DNA from: Neonectria sp. B-13
Lineage: Eukaryota > Ascomycota > Sordariomycetes > Hypocreales > Nectriaceae
DNA length: 64,000 nucleotides
Direction: 5' to 3'
Assembly (NCBI GenBank): GCA_002682825.1
Contig: NOKP01000002.1
Location: forward strand, 2,573,063-2,637,062
The translations under genes were made by a program, and so were the position numbers. The stretch's first letter is position 1, and each line of letters opens with the position of its first letter. The notes beneath the pieces were generated by a model. The model was not told the origin of the DNA, searched no databases, and saw only the letters and a list, made by a program, of their open reading frames with translations. This document shows, piece after piece, positions 11,662-23,026 of the stretch.

Positions 11662-12000
11662 TGTTGCGGCTTGGACAACGACTCTAGCCTGTTTGTTCGT
11701 GGATAATTATGGATGCTTCAAGACAAGAACAAGGAAGGATGAACGATGGAAGAAGGATGGGGGGATGGCGAACAGGCAACAAAGGTGTTTTTCGAGGCTG
11801 GACTTCTTTGTTCCCCGATGCAGATGCATGACAAAGCACCCGTCTGGTTTTGGGCATCCGAAGCCCAGCCTGATCAATAAGTATCCTCACTCTCCGTCAA
11901 GCCCTCCATCATACGGCTCGGACGCTATCTCCAGCAAAAACCGCCCCCATAGCGTGCCTCTGGCCTGCCTCACCCTGCTCACTTCAACCGCTGCGACACC
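11662..12000. promoter_or_regulatory. Bidirectional promoter between subtilase and ankyrin genes
   Basis: 339 bp separate the divergent start codons of the DUF7580-subtilase (minus) and the C2H2/ankyrin gene (plus). Such a short shared interval would allow common regulation. No clear consensus element was identified. Confidence 0.5.
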
Positions 12001-14833
12001 ATGGGCCACACGCAAGAGGATATGGCGACAGCCATATTCGACATCACCCACCAATGCCTCGATTCCTTCGATCGGGTTGTGGCCAAGCACGATGAATCAA
12101 TTCTCACACACTCATTTGTTCCAGGCGATGCTGTCACCACTTCCGATAGCCAAAAACGATCCTCTTGCGACTTCTTGGGTCTTCGCAATAGCTTCTTGTT
12201 TTGGATTGACTATACTGGAGCGCTCTCATTGATGAACTCATCACTGGATGGAAGATTGCGGGGCTTGGCAGACATATCCGCCATGGTGATTGAGTTGTTG
12301 GAAATGATTCTACGAAATTTGCACCGCGGTGAGTTTGATTTCATTAACCCAAGCACTATATACCTAAACTTTTTACAAATGGACCGCTGAAGGATATCGG
12401 TCTGCCTCATCAGTTGACCGTAAGCCCGAAGACCTGTCGATACTCTCCTCTGATCCAACGACGTCGGATTCAAAAGCACGACAGACCTTTTTTTCGAAAT
12501 GGGAAAATGCCTCCCGGGCTGTTGACTCTGCGCTAGATCGGTTGCATTTCGTAGCCGTGGCGATTAGGAAAGCATCCGCAAAACGGCTCGATCACACGGT
12601 CACAACCTTGCTCACTGAGGAGGACATTGTCTTTCGCAGAGACAGTGCGTCCTTGGTCCGCTACAGATTTCCAGCTGCCCGCAAAGGACTGTCTCAACAA
12701 CTGGGGGACTCCGTAGCTGTTCGACGCCGAATGCTTCTGCGGAATAATCGTCACGCAAAGAGACTTGCCGTCAGACGTGTGCCCGAGAATGTGCCTTCTG
12801 CCAAACAGCACCGAAATACACATCTGGAACCTAAATTGGCGACAAATCATAAGGTCAAAGATAGGATAGCGCGTCATCCCATTGTGCTAGAAAGCGGCAT
12901 AACCCAGGCTTCTCGCCCAGACCACCAGGCCCCGGCGCTTAGGCATCTTCATCTTCCAAAACCACGGGCTCTCACGACAGTGATCAGCACTATCTCCACC
13001 ACACAAGAGGACTCTTTTGAGTACCCACCAGCACCGACAGCGAGCGAAGGAGAAACACGGGTTCAGTGCCCTTTTTGCTTCATGCCCCTGGAACGCAGAG
13101 AACTGGAGAAAAAGAGAAACGACCACTGGAAACGTCACGTCGACGAGCATCTCAAGCCCTATGGCTGCCTATTCCCCGAATGCGCCGAATCCCTTGTGTT
13201 CTTCGCCCGCCGTCACGAATGGAAGGCGCATATGGAATCTGCCCATTCGAAAGACTGGCTGCGTAAGGTCCACACTATCGTTTGGTATTGTGACATCGAC
13301 CACGACATCCCGGAAACATTCGAGACTGAGTTACAGTGGAGAAAACACATGCAGGACCTCGAGTCCCATCCAAAGCGAAAGCTGACAGCACCAACTCAAG
13401 CTCAGCTTGACGGTCTATCTCCCAGGAAACAACAAGTCGCTCTACGCGACAAATTCGTCTGTCCCCTTTGCGAACAAATTCCCGAGAAGATACGACCTCT
13501 CGTGGAGAAGGGAAAGGGAGAGCCGACGGACATGTACAATTTTGTGGTTGATCATGTCGCGAACCACATGAAATCACTGTCCTTGATGGCAGTGCCGTCT
13601 CTTGGAAATACCACTCAAGAAACCCCTGGCACATCTGGAGAGTCAGTGCTCATGATGAAGGACTCCTTCAAACGACTCATGAATGAGAACTCCGTTCCCC
13701 AGCCACCGAGTGGAAGAGAGCACATTGATGGAACTTCTCTCCCTCCAGAGGCTTGGTCTTTCTTAAATCGAGACAACATTGCTTCTCTCACAAAGTCTGG
13801 TCCGAATTCGTCCTGGGATAAGGAATATTTCGACTACACGCACCCAGAGGATCCTCCGGTGCCATCAGAACAAGAGTGGGTTGAACGTTGGAACTTATGG
13901 AAGAGTGACAATGATCCCTTCTCTCAACACTCCATTGAAACGGATCCAATCCTCGCGCATCTCAATAAAGCGAAAGCAAATACACAAGCAATTGCTTCGG
14001 ATGAGTTCGACATTAACTCAAAAAATGATGCTGGTCGGACGCGGTTGTCGTTCGCAGCTGAGACCGGTGACATCGTGACTGCTCAGCTGCTCTTGGACAA
14101 GGGCGCACACCTCGAGATAGCTGACCAGGATGGCCAGACGCCATTGCTATGGGCAGCTGACAATGGATATGAGGCGATTGTTCGGTTGCTCCTCGATAAT
14201 GGTGCACGTATCGAGGCGGCCGATCAAATATACGGCCGAACGCCGTTGTCATGGGCGGCTTCGAAAGGTCACCAGGCTGTCGTACAGCTGCTCCTCGACC
14301 GAGGCGCAGACTTTGATGCAGCTGATAATTCACGCCGGACACCACTCTCTTGGGCAGCCTCGAGAGGCCACGAAGCTAACGTACGGTTGCTCATGCAATA
14401 TGGTGCAGATATTGAGCTATCTGACCCCAAGTATGGCCGGACACCGCTATCGTGGGCGGTCGTGAGAGGTCACGAGGCCGTTGTGAAGCTGCTCCTTGAC
14501 CATGGCGTAAATGTCGACACCGCTGATCTGGAATACGGCCGGACGCCGCTATCGTGGGCTGCTGAGAACGGGCACAAGGCTATCTTGCGATTACTTCTTT
14601 CTCAGGGCGCAGATATCGAGGCGGTCGATCGGGAATCCAAGCAGACCCCGCTATCGTTCGCCGCTGAGAATGGACATGAGGAAAGTGTGAGGACGCTCCT
14701 AAAGCAGGGAGCAAACCTCGAGGCAACCGACCTGCAAGGCTGGACAGCACTATCGTGGGCGACCGAGAACGGCCATGACAGCATTGTGCGGCTATTACGT
14801 TCACATGATGCCAAAAATCCGTCAAGTCCATGA
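12001..14833 (+). CDS. AcuF-type C2H2 zinc-finger protein with C-terminal ankyrin repeats
   Basis: Two exons, 12001-12328 and 12393-14833, with a 64-nt intron (GTGAGT...TGAAG), give about 922 aa. Residues 1-330 carry no recognised domain; they contain helical, Leu-rich and basic stretches. Residues about 330-500 form a cluster of Cys/His fingers (CPFCFMPL...HWKRHVDEH, CLFPEC...HEWKAHMESAH, CPLCEQIP...VVDHVANHMKSL), the layout seen in the fungal 'oxidoreductase acuF-like' C2H2 domain often found in NLR-like proteins. Residues about 655-915 contain eight ankyrin repeats with a strong internal consensus (GRTPLSWAA.GH.A.V.LLL..GA). There is no NACHT or NB-ARC P-loop, so it is not itself an NLR. 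It diverges from the subtilase gene across a 339-bp promoter. Role unknown; a repeat-based recognition or scaffold role in the adjacent cell-death pair is inference. Confidence 0.8.
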
Positions 14834-15100
14834 ACTACGTCAAGTGACCCGCCACCTGCTCTTCCGCTCTCTTTCATACTACACTATCTACTACATCAAA
14901 TGGGAGTTACCAAAAGTTGACTGCTGAGGGTGGCACCTGCCAGGGACTAGAGCAAAGCAATCAGTGAAAACAGCGTGATGATTCATAAACCATCTTACTA
15001 CAGATCCAAATACAGTAAAATCATTTCCCAAGACTCGTCTCTCGATGGCCACTTCTGCCTGCTTGTTTAATTTTCAATGTTCCAGTCCACACTTGTCTGC

Positions 15101-16312
15101 TCAAGCCCCGCTGGCAATGCTAGGAATTGAGATTGACCGTACACTATCGGCAACTTTGTGGGGGGCATCGAAATTATCGATCTCATCTGCCCAAGGGATG
15201 CCGTCCTGGGCTCCCAGGCTTTGAATCGTGATTGCAGCAGCTTTGTTCGCGCGAACAACCGCGCTCCTGATGTCCCAAGTCCCCTTGGCCTTCTGGCGCA
15301 GGTAGTCAGAGGCATATGCCCCCGTGAAGGTATCTCTAATTATCCTCATCAACATATGCACATGAGAACTAGGAACAGAAACAGAAACTCACCCTGCACC
15401 TGTAGTATCCTCAACTTTGACATCAAACGCGGGACAGTGATCACTTCCTGTTGCGTTGGCGTAAAACGCACCCTTAGCACCAAGTGTGATGACCACGTTT
15501 TTGACACCGCGGTTTAAAAACTCCTGGGCGATGATCGGCCAGGTCTCTTCATTGACCTCGCCCATATCGCGGCCAGACATGATGGCTGCTTCTGACTCAT
15601 TGACCAGAAGATGAGTAAGATGCCAGTAGAAGCGTTTGCCGATAGGGGTTGCAGGCGCCGCATTCAGACAGAACTCAATGCCAGCCTTACCAGCCGTTTC
15701 GATCATAGTCTCGACCACCTCCTTGTTGATTTCCATTTGAGCCACGACTAAGTCGGGGCGTATCCCGCCTCCGAGCTGCTCGGTGTTGACAAAGTCCTCT
15801 TTCTTCCAGGTCGCCGTTGCACCCAGCGTGAAGAGGCACCGGTTCTCGCGTGTCAAGTGCTCGACCATGACGAAGCAGATGCTCGAGCGTGTGTTAGGCA
15901 CTGTCACGACGCCGGAAGCATCAACGCCATTCTTGTTCAATTCGACGATGAACTTCTCTCCGTACCGGTCGCTACCGACTGCGCCGATCATCTTGACCTG
16001 AATATTGTCTTCACCTGAGCAGTCGATCGCGAGTTGCTCTAGTGCGGGTGGGGGCTGCTCGTTGGTTGCTGTTGCTGCATGGTCACCATCGGTTGGCTTC
16101 TCTGGTACCCTATTCTCAGTCGTTCTTTTATTTTCCAACGACTTCTTGTGACAAGTCCGGTACGTCGCAATCGCGGAGTTGGCCCCTTTCCCCCCCAAGG
16201 CTTCCAGGTACTCGTTTGCCAGAACACTCTCCCCGCGGTCGGGGATACGACTCGCAATCATGATCAGATCAGCGTCCAGCCCCCCGATGACTGCGATGGT
16301 CTGCGGCGCCAT
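15101..16312 (-). CDS. Ribokinase (PfkB family)
   Basis: Phosphorylates D-ribose to ribose-5-phosphate in the cytosol. Two exons, 15393-16312 and 15101-15335, with a 57-nt intron, give about 384 aa. The N-terminus has the family beginning IAVIGGLDADLI. PfkB signature 1 is present (EALGGKGANSAIA, about residues 37-49), as is signature 2 with the catalytic Asp (DTTGAGDTFTGAY), whose GAG/DTF join falls exactly at the splice site, which confirms the intron. An insert of about 45 residues after the first signature (charged, Glu/Thr/Pro-rich, about 55-100) makes it longer than bacterial ribokinases (about 310 aa), as is usual in fungi. It faces away from the MFS gene, sharing a 521-bp upstream region. 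Confidence 0.92.
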
Positions 16313-16833
16313 TGTTGAACACTGAGGGGAGGGCCTTTTCGTGGTGGCGAGCGTGTAGTAAAGCTATAGAAATAATAGTTCTTCGTAGGATTTGAGAGAT
16401 GATGGTACAGATGGCAAACCATCTTGCTAAATACCATCATTTCGGGGGCGCCTCCGAGCCTAGGCGCCTATAAAGCCAGGTGGCGCAGCACCAACGTCCA
16501 CTGGCAAGCCAATCAGGCGAATTATCTTTCCTGGGCGAGGAGACACTCTCATACACGCGTCGATTCCGCAGCCTGCTTCATGCAGTGATACCATGGACGC
16601 CAATAGCAAATAAGAACATGGTATCAAGTGGTCATTGATTGGGTAGTGTTGCAGCTCAAGCGGTTAATGGCCTGGCCGAGCCTCACCAACATGGAGGCAT
16701 TAATAATAGATTGGGTTCAACTGGAGTCGTTCCACGAAGCTTTGCGAAGACCAACATTCTTGCATGTCGAAAGTGAAGCTACTGAACAAACTGAAGGAAT
16801 AACTTGCATGATCTCCATCTTGCTTTCCCATCA
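16313..16833. promoter_or_regulatory. Divergent promoter region, ribokinase / MFS transporter
   Basis: 521 bp between divergent start codons. The left part is G+C-rich with GGCGCC-type short repeats (16448-16490). No gene or specific factor site is claimed. Confidence 0.4.
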
Positions 16834-18822
16834 ATGGAGTCGCGTCGAAAGATGTCATCGTCTAACCCTCCTATTCCGTCAGAGCACATTGAGCAAGCTT
16901 CAGTCGCAGAGCCATGTGCTGCGGCTCCTGTTGCAGCCTTGCCATCATATTCGATTTTGACCAGGAGACAAAATATCCTTGTCCTTTTCCTGGCCTCCTT
17001 TGCTGCGACCTTTTCTCCCCTATCATCATTCATCTTCTTTCCGGCTATCGACGACTTGTCTCAGGCGCTCCATGTTTCAGTTGGAAGAGTCAATCTCACT
17101 ATCACTTCCTACATGATTGTGGCTGGCCTCGCTCCGGCAATCCTGGGAGATTTGGCGGATAAGATCGGACGCCGAATAGTATACCTCTTTATGATGAGCG
17201 TCTACTGCATTGCCAACATTGGCCTGGCACTACAAAGTAACTGGACGGCGCTTTTCCTGCTAAGAATGCTGCAAAGTGCTGGGAGTGCGGGTAGGTAACC
17301 AGCCTTTCACGTTACCCCACCCCATCAGAGTGCTTGTACTGATGGTTAGCCACCATTGCAATCGGATACGGTGTGGTGTCGGATATTGCTCCGCCATCCG
17401 AACGTGGTACATTCGTTTCTGGTCTGGTCCTTGGGTAAGCTATTCCCTTTTCTCAACTCACGACTTAAATTCGGGCAGGACTCCATTGCTGCTCTGCTTT
17501 CACGATTTTCTCCAGCTACTTCGGTCAAGGCTCACTTTAGTGCATAGTCCCAACATTGCGACAGCCATCGGTCCCATTCTCGGCGGCGCTCTAACCAGCT
17601 ACCCGGGTTGGCGTTGGATCTTTTGGTTTCTCGCTATCTTGTCAGGCACATGCCTGTTCCTCGTTGCCCTTCTGCTTCCAGAGACAGCACGATCAATTGT
17701 CGGCGATGGGTCTGGGAAAGTCACGGGTCTTCGCCGGACGATTTTATCCTACTTTCAAATTTCGACACTGTTACCATCTTGCAACAAGTCCAATGACCCA
17801 AGTAATGAGCCGGTTTTCTTAGTAGAAAACCACACCGGAAGGCGTTTGAGACTTCCCAATCCACTGGAGAGTCTGAAGCTACTTTGGGCTAAGGACAGTG
17901 CCCTGATCACGTTAATATTTGGAATCTTCTACATGAATCTCAGCTCTCTCCAGGCATCCACATCAATACTCTTCATCGAAGTACATAATATTTCAGGACT
18001 TCAGTTGGGTTTAGTGTATCTGCCATCGGGGATTGGGTCTTGCATTGGGGCTTATTGTGCAGGTATGGTTACCATCATGCTTTTTCTCAGTCACTTCCCA
18101 TTCTCAACATCCCCGTTTTCTTTTATTTATATTGCTTCATGACCCTGCTAGACAAATAATATGCTAATGTTACTGCCTGGAAAGGCAGCTTGCTGGACCA
18201 CGACTATCGTGTGATAGCACGGAAGAACAACATAGCAATAGACGTCAGAGTTGGTGATGATTTGGCCAATTTCCCGATCGAGAAAGCAAGGTTTCGAAGC
18301 ATTTGGCACGTCATCAGCGCCGGAGCAGTTTCCATGGTAGGGTACGGATGGTCGATGCAGTTCAAAGTGGTAAGTTGCGCCAGTACCAGTTCTTAAAACA
18401 GTTCTTCTAGACAACTCACTCGTGAATAGAACATGGCTGTTCCTTTGGTACTCCATTTTATCATAGGACTATCTACAGCGGTCGTTTTCAATGTACGCAC
18501 ACGACGACTCGCCACTCCTTCCTAGCCATCCAACGTGCACCCAAGCTGACCATCTTTCATGGAATAGATGTGCGGAACTCTTCTAGTAGATGTTCATCCG
18601 AAATCACCTTCGACTGCACAAGCAGCGAACAGTATTGTCCGTGCTTTTCTCGCTGGTGGCGGCACCGCCCTTGTCCAAGTGTTCATAGATGCCATGGGTG
18701 TCGGTTGGACTTTCACACTCTTTGGCGGTCTGGGCATGGGATCTCTGGCCTTCGCACGGCTGGAATGGATGTATGGAAAGCTTTGGAGAGACAAGATGAG
18801 AGAAAGGGGTGTCGATCGTTGA
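16834..18822 (+). CDS. MFS drug:H+ antiporter-like transporter (DHA1 type)
   Basis: Six exons, 16834-17290, 17350-17434, 17548-18062, 18185-18369, 18430-18492 and 18568-18822, give about 519 aa with in-frame joins. The protein has 12 expected membrane spans. The loop 2-3 motif A is present (GDLADKIGRR), as is the DHA1 antiporter motif C (GPILGGALTSYPGWRWIF). The central loop ends in the family stretch LLDHDYRVIARK, and the late block CGTLLVDVHPKSPSTAQAANS is typical of fungal quinidine-resistance-like exporters. Likely plasma membrane; substrate not predictable. Introns 2 (113 nt) and 3 (122 nt) are longer than the window's norm and were fixed by protein continuity. An in-frame ATG at 16804 or 16852 is an alternative start. 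It is followed 1.07 kb later by a co-directional FAD monooxygenase. Confidence 0.87.
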
Positions 18823-19896
18823 GACACATGGCACAAAATTGGAATAAGGTGGGCTTTAAGGTTTATTGTGGTGACCTGCTCTCAGCTTGAAAATAACGGC
18901 GATAGGTGGTAGTAACGCAAGCCGATGAGGCTGGGAAGACACATATAACGTTGCATCCCCTCGAGGCGTCGTCATCATCGCAATAGCGAGACCCGAGGTA
19001 ATAAAGGGCCCCTGACTCCTCTGTTTGCTCGTTAAAAATCGCGAACTTACAATTATGTCGATCTTCCACAATGGCGTGCTTGTTGCAATGAAGTTCTAGG
19101 ATGCTCGTGATGCCAGGCTTCATCTTGCAAGTTGGGTGATGGTATCTAAGTCGAAAGGTACCTCGCGGAGTCTGCCCCTAATGCGCTGAGGCTTTCGAGC
19201 GACATGGTGCTGCCCTATGGCGTGCTAAAGCCTGGTCGCGCTTGCTGAAACTGGGAGGAATATTTTATATTAATAGCTCTGTTGTTAATGGACTGGACAC
19301 GGAGTCGCGCTGCTTGCGCGGAGAGCTGGCGTCAACCGAATGCTTCCACTTAAGAGAGCAGAGCCGCATCCAAGGTACGGCGGCACCTTAGCTAAAGAGT
19401 GCCAAAGATGCAAAACCCCGAAATCTAAAAATCTAAAATCTAATCCCCTACCCCAATAGCCCCCTAAATTATAGGACTGTTGATCGGCTGTGGTTGAACG
19501 TGCCACAGTCGAGTCCATAACGTATCAGGTGGCCCTAGTTACGGAAGCAAATCCGATGCTCAACAGCCAGTCGCTTGTCCACGACTCGGCCAGACCCAAC
19601 CGGATAGAGACCCGTGCCAGTAATGTTGATTCCTGCCCCCTCCCCCGACCTATCATCTTTCCGTCGTTCCCGCTCATCCCCCACATCCCATCTTCACAAT
19701 CCCTGAGTAACCATGATAGTTCCCCGCATTACGCATCATCCTCGTCTTTAAAAAAGCGAAGTGGGATACCCAACTCGGTTGACCTTACAGACATTTTTCT
19801 CCTTAACAAAGTCGATTGCCAGGACCGTTGTATCTCAACGATCCGGATTTTCTCTCCAATTTCTTGGAATTCTTTGTCCAAACCAGCCAAGTCAAC
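18823..19896. other. Intergenic region before the monooxygenase gene
   Basis: 1.07 kb holding the MFS 3' UTR and the monooxygenase promoter. The stretch about 19400-19460 is a run of AATCTAAAA-like A+T-rich short repeats. No gene is supported. Confidence 0.5.
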
Positions 19897-21270
19897 ATGG
19901 GTGATATTCGAGACTTGCACATTGCCATCATGGGCTCTGGCATGGGTGGCCTCGGAACCGCATTGGCACTTGCTAAGAAAGGATTCAAGAAAATTGATGT
20001 CTACGAAACTGCCAGCAGCCTCGGGTTCGTTGGAGCTGGGATTCAGATGGCCCCTAACATGGGAAGAATCCTAGACAGGTTGGGCTGTTGGACGGAAATC
20101 GAGAGAGAGTCGACGTGTGTTACGGGGAGTAGTATCCGACGTATGAACTAGGTTGCTTTGCGCACTCATACGGATGGCTGACTGTCGATAGAGGGCGCCA
20201 CCAATGTTGAACTCGCACATGTCGACATGCCGGACATCAAGGCCAAATATGGATACTCGCATTGCTGTGGCCACAGGTCTTCCTTAGCAGGCCACATGTT
20301 TGAGGCATGCAAGAAGGAAAGCAGCATCAAATTCCATCTCTCAACTTCCCTGACGGACATCACGAGTTTCTCACCCCGAGTCTCTTTCACCTTGCAGCCG
20401 CGGGATTCGGAGCCCTACACAGGCTACGCCGATATTCTGCTGGGTTGCGATGGCATCAAGAGCGTGACTCGGGCAAAGCTTCTCCAACAAGTCGGAGCCA
20501 GTCCCGAGGAGGCCGAGACCGGACAAGCTGCCTACCGCATCATGCTGAAGCGTGAAGATATGGCTCACGACCCGGATTTGCTTGCGCTGGTCGAAAGTGA
20601 CGAGGTTGTGAGGTGGGTTGGCGAGAAGCGGCACATTATTGCTTATTCCATCGACAATAAGTCTCTATACAACCTCTCAACTGTCCAGCCCGACGAGAAT
20701 TTTGCCACCGCTCCTTCAGTCACGTACACGACCAAGGGATCGAAAAAGGTGATGCTAAAGGTCTTTGAGAGCTTCTGTCCCCTTGTGCAGAAGTTGGTTA
20801 ATCTCGTTCCGGAGGGAGAGGTTTGCGAGTGGAAGCTGAGGATGTACAAGCCACTGCCGACCTGGACACACGGAAGCGTTGCCTTGGCAGGAGACGCGTG
20901 CCATCCAACACTCCCTCATCTGAGCCAAGGCGCCGCCATGGCCATTGAAGATGGTGCGACCATCGCCGAGGTCCTGTCGCGAGCTCCTGATACCAAACCG
21001 GAGACGATAGCAAAGTGTCTGAAAGTGTACGAGATGTCCCGCAAGGAGTGGACTGCGAACCTCGTACAGATGGCCTTTATGTCTGGGCGGACGTTGCACT
21101 TGGGCGAGGGCAAGGCCAAGGAGGAGAGGGACAGGATGTTCCAGGAACACAAAACCAACGGCTCAGTTCCGGACAAGTGGACTTCACCGGACGTGCAGAA
21201 GATGATTTATACCAATGACTGCGTCAAAAAGGTAAACGAAGAGTTTGAAACATTCTACGCACGTCTTTGA
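19897..21270 (+). CDS. FAD-dependent monooxygenase, salicylate-hydroxylase-like
   Basis: Class A flavoprotein hydroxylase, NAD(P)H- and O2-dependent, likely acting on an aromatic substrate. Two exons, 19897-20140 and 20192-21270, with a 51-nt intron, give about 440 aa. The N-terminal dinucleotide fold has GSGMGGLGTALALAKKG (about residues 11-27). The middle carries the DG-type motif (LLGCDGIKS), and the C-terminal half the FAD-ribityl GD motif (ALAGDACHPTLPHLSQGA). These match salicylate 1-monooxygenase, 6-hydroxynicotinate 3-monooxygenase and related secondary-metabolism hydroxylases. There is no signal peptide. The start at 19897 lies just before the Rossmann beta strand. The preceding co-directional gene is a drug/metabolite transporter. 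Substrate unknown. Confidence 0.9.
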
Positions 21271-21631
21271 GGGTAGAATTGACAGTGTCGCGGCGGCGCC
21301 AAGGTCAACGGATGCAAGTGGACAGTAGGTCCAAGGGCAAAAATATTAATATAGGTACTCTGATACAAAAGAACGCAAGACGTAGTTCATTGCAATGCCT
21401 AGTCCACGCATATATAAGCAAAGAAGGATACCCTTCCAAACGCCAGACGAGTTCCAAATCCATGTCGAAATCCTCTGTAGGACTTGTCCCATCATGCGCC
21501 GCGTTGCGCATCACCCTCGAGTGCGCTTCCCCTATGTGGTCCGACATCATGACCGGGCCGAGTACTGGCTCGGAAGCCTCGGAAGCTCGATGGGCTTTTA
21601 TCCCAGTTGTCCATTTCGATTCATCGGGCGT
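21271..21631. other. Convergent 3' intergenic region
   Basis: 361 bp between the convergent stops of the monooxygenase and the CYSTM-like gene. No feature seen. Confidence 0.5.
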
Positions 21632-22024
21632 TTAAAAGAGGCAGTCCAGACAGCAGCAGCATGCCAGACCGGCCAGCAGACCCGTCATCAGGCCGCCGGA
21701 TTTCGATTGGTTCTGCTGAGGAGGATAGTAGCCTTGGGGAGGACCTCCTTGAGGCGGGCCATAGGAGCCTTGCTGAGGAGGATAGCCTTGTTGAGGATAA
21801 CCACCCTGCTGGGGAGGAAAGCCGCCTTGCTGGGGAGGGTAGCCGCCTTGTTGCTGGTTGTAGCCCATCTGGGGTGGTGGTTGCTGGTAATAGCCTTGCT
21901 GGCCTTGCTGACCTTGCTGGCCCTGCTGGCCCTGCTGGTATGGATCTTGGTAGCCACCGTAGGCAGCCTGCGGGGGTGCGGGAGGTTGTCCATAGGACGG
22001 AGGTTCGTCTTGCTTGTAGGCCAT
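21632..22024 (-). CDS. Gln/Gly/Pro/Tyr-rich protein with C-terminal CYSTM module
   Basis: A single-exon frame of 130 aa. Residues 1-105 are low-complexity repeats of PPQQGGYP and GQQGQQGQQ type. The last about 22 residues are a short hydrophobic stretch with clustered cysteines ([20 protein letters not shown]). This architecture is that of CYSTM proteins, small tail-anchored, palmitoylation-prone membrane proteins linked to stress tolerance in yeast and plants. The very C-terminal anchor suggests a plasma-membrane peripheral protein. Long open frames on the opposite strand over the same bases are by-products of the repetitive composition. The ATG at 22024 is the first and lies just before the [12 protein letters not shown] start typical of the group. 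Confidence 0.8.
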   Translation of the reverse strand: MAYKQDEPPSYGQPPAPPQAAYGGYQDPYQQGQQGQQGQQGQQGYYQQPPPQMGYNQQQGGYPPQQGGFPPQQGGYPQQGYPPQQGSYGPPQGGPPQGYYPPQQNQSKSGGLMTGLLAGLACCCCLDCLF

Positions 22025-23026
22025 CGTGATGGTTTCGAATGGATATTAAGGGGATGCGGTGTCTTATCCGGGCGCGCGCGACGGCAAGGGACCGATTAAA
22101 GTAATTGGAGCTTGGGAAAAACGATAGAAACCGGTCGATTCGATGAAAGGAGAGAAAGAAGCGAAAACGTAAAGAAGGCGAGGGAAGGGCTGTCAATGTA
22201 GGTCGGAGGTATCGCACCGAGTTAACTGTCGGGTGCCAAACTCACGTCTCTGTCTCACATGGCCCCCTTGCGCGCCACAGAACTGCGTCGCGCATTACGT
22301 GGACGGGATTGGTGTGGCATCCACTGCGCCACGCTTGGCTCTCCCCATCTCCGGCGCCAAACCACTTGGCAGTTGGCGGGCTCCTCTGATTTTACGACCC
22401 GAAGAGGATTCCCAACATTCTTTCAGTAATTGTGATTTGAAATCAGCGCAGTTCAGAATGAAGCTTTGGCTCTGTCCTGTGACAGCTTGAAGGCCTTTCA
22501 GATTCGCGATGCCGGCTTGTTCATTCGAAACACAGCCTCAGACGTCAGGCCAACGCCACTGCACCAGATGCGGCCGTTTTCCAGGCTGCGCCACACTTCT
22601 GAACCCTCATTCGTTTCCAGTGTGCAGAATACACCCAACACACCGTACTCTTGTTGCCGCCGGACCCGGAGAGCCAGTGGGAATGAGTAAGAGGTATTCT
22701 TAGATGTGTAATCCCAAAAGATTATGTCTCCTATTGTCTCGTAATCTCTCAGGATCCTCGCTATCATCGGATTCGAAGGACAGGAAGCTCCACATATCTT
22801 ATCATCACGTGACCGTCACCCGTGGCTTGCCTGTCAAGCCTCTGTGGCGTAGCTCTTGCCCCACCACTGACAACCGCCGCACCACGAAAAAGTGATTAAA
22901 TTCATCCATCGACGAGAAACCCCACGATCACGACCGAACGCCCCTCTGAGCCGCGACGACAGCCTCACGCCGAACTAGAACGTCCCACAGATATCGAACG
23001 AGTCTCTCGGACACCGCTGATTCATC
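22025..23026. promoter_or_regulatory. Divergent upstream region, CYSTM-like / eIF3g
   Basis: 1.0 kb between divergent start codons. It contains a palindromic TCACGTGA (22805-22812), 215 bp before the eIF3g start, a core recognised by bHLH or CBF1-type factors. No reading frame is supported. Confidence 0.4.

Noticed and set aside
12001..14833. NLR (NACHT/NB-ARC) identity for the ankyrin-repeat protein
   Set aside because: No P-loop (GxxxxGK[ST]) or Walker B is present between the zinc fingers and the ankyrin repeats.
15101..21270. Secondary-metabolite gene cluster containing the MFS and monooxygenase genes
   Set aside because: No polyketide synthase, peptide synthetase, terpene cyclase or prenyltransferase lies in the window; neighbours are ribokinase and housekeeping genes.
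21395..22217. Long frames of 100-234 aa on both strands around the CYSTM-like gene
   Set aside because: They are other-frame readings of a Gln/Gly/Pro repeat region; only the minus-strand 130-aa frame ends in a meaningful Cys-rich membrane module.
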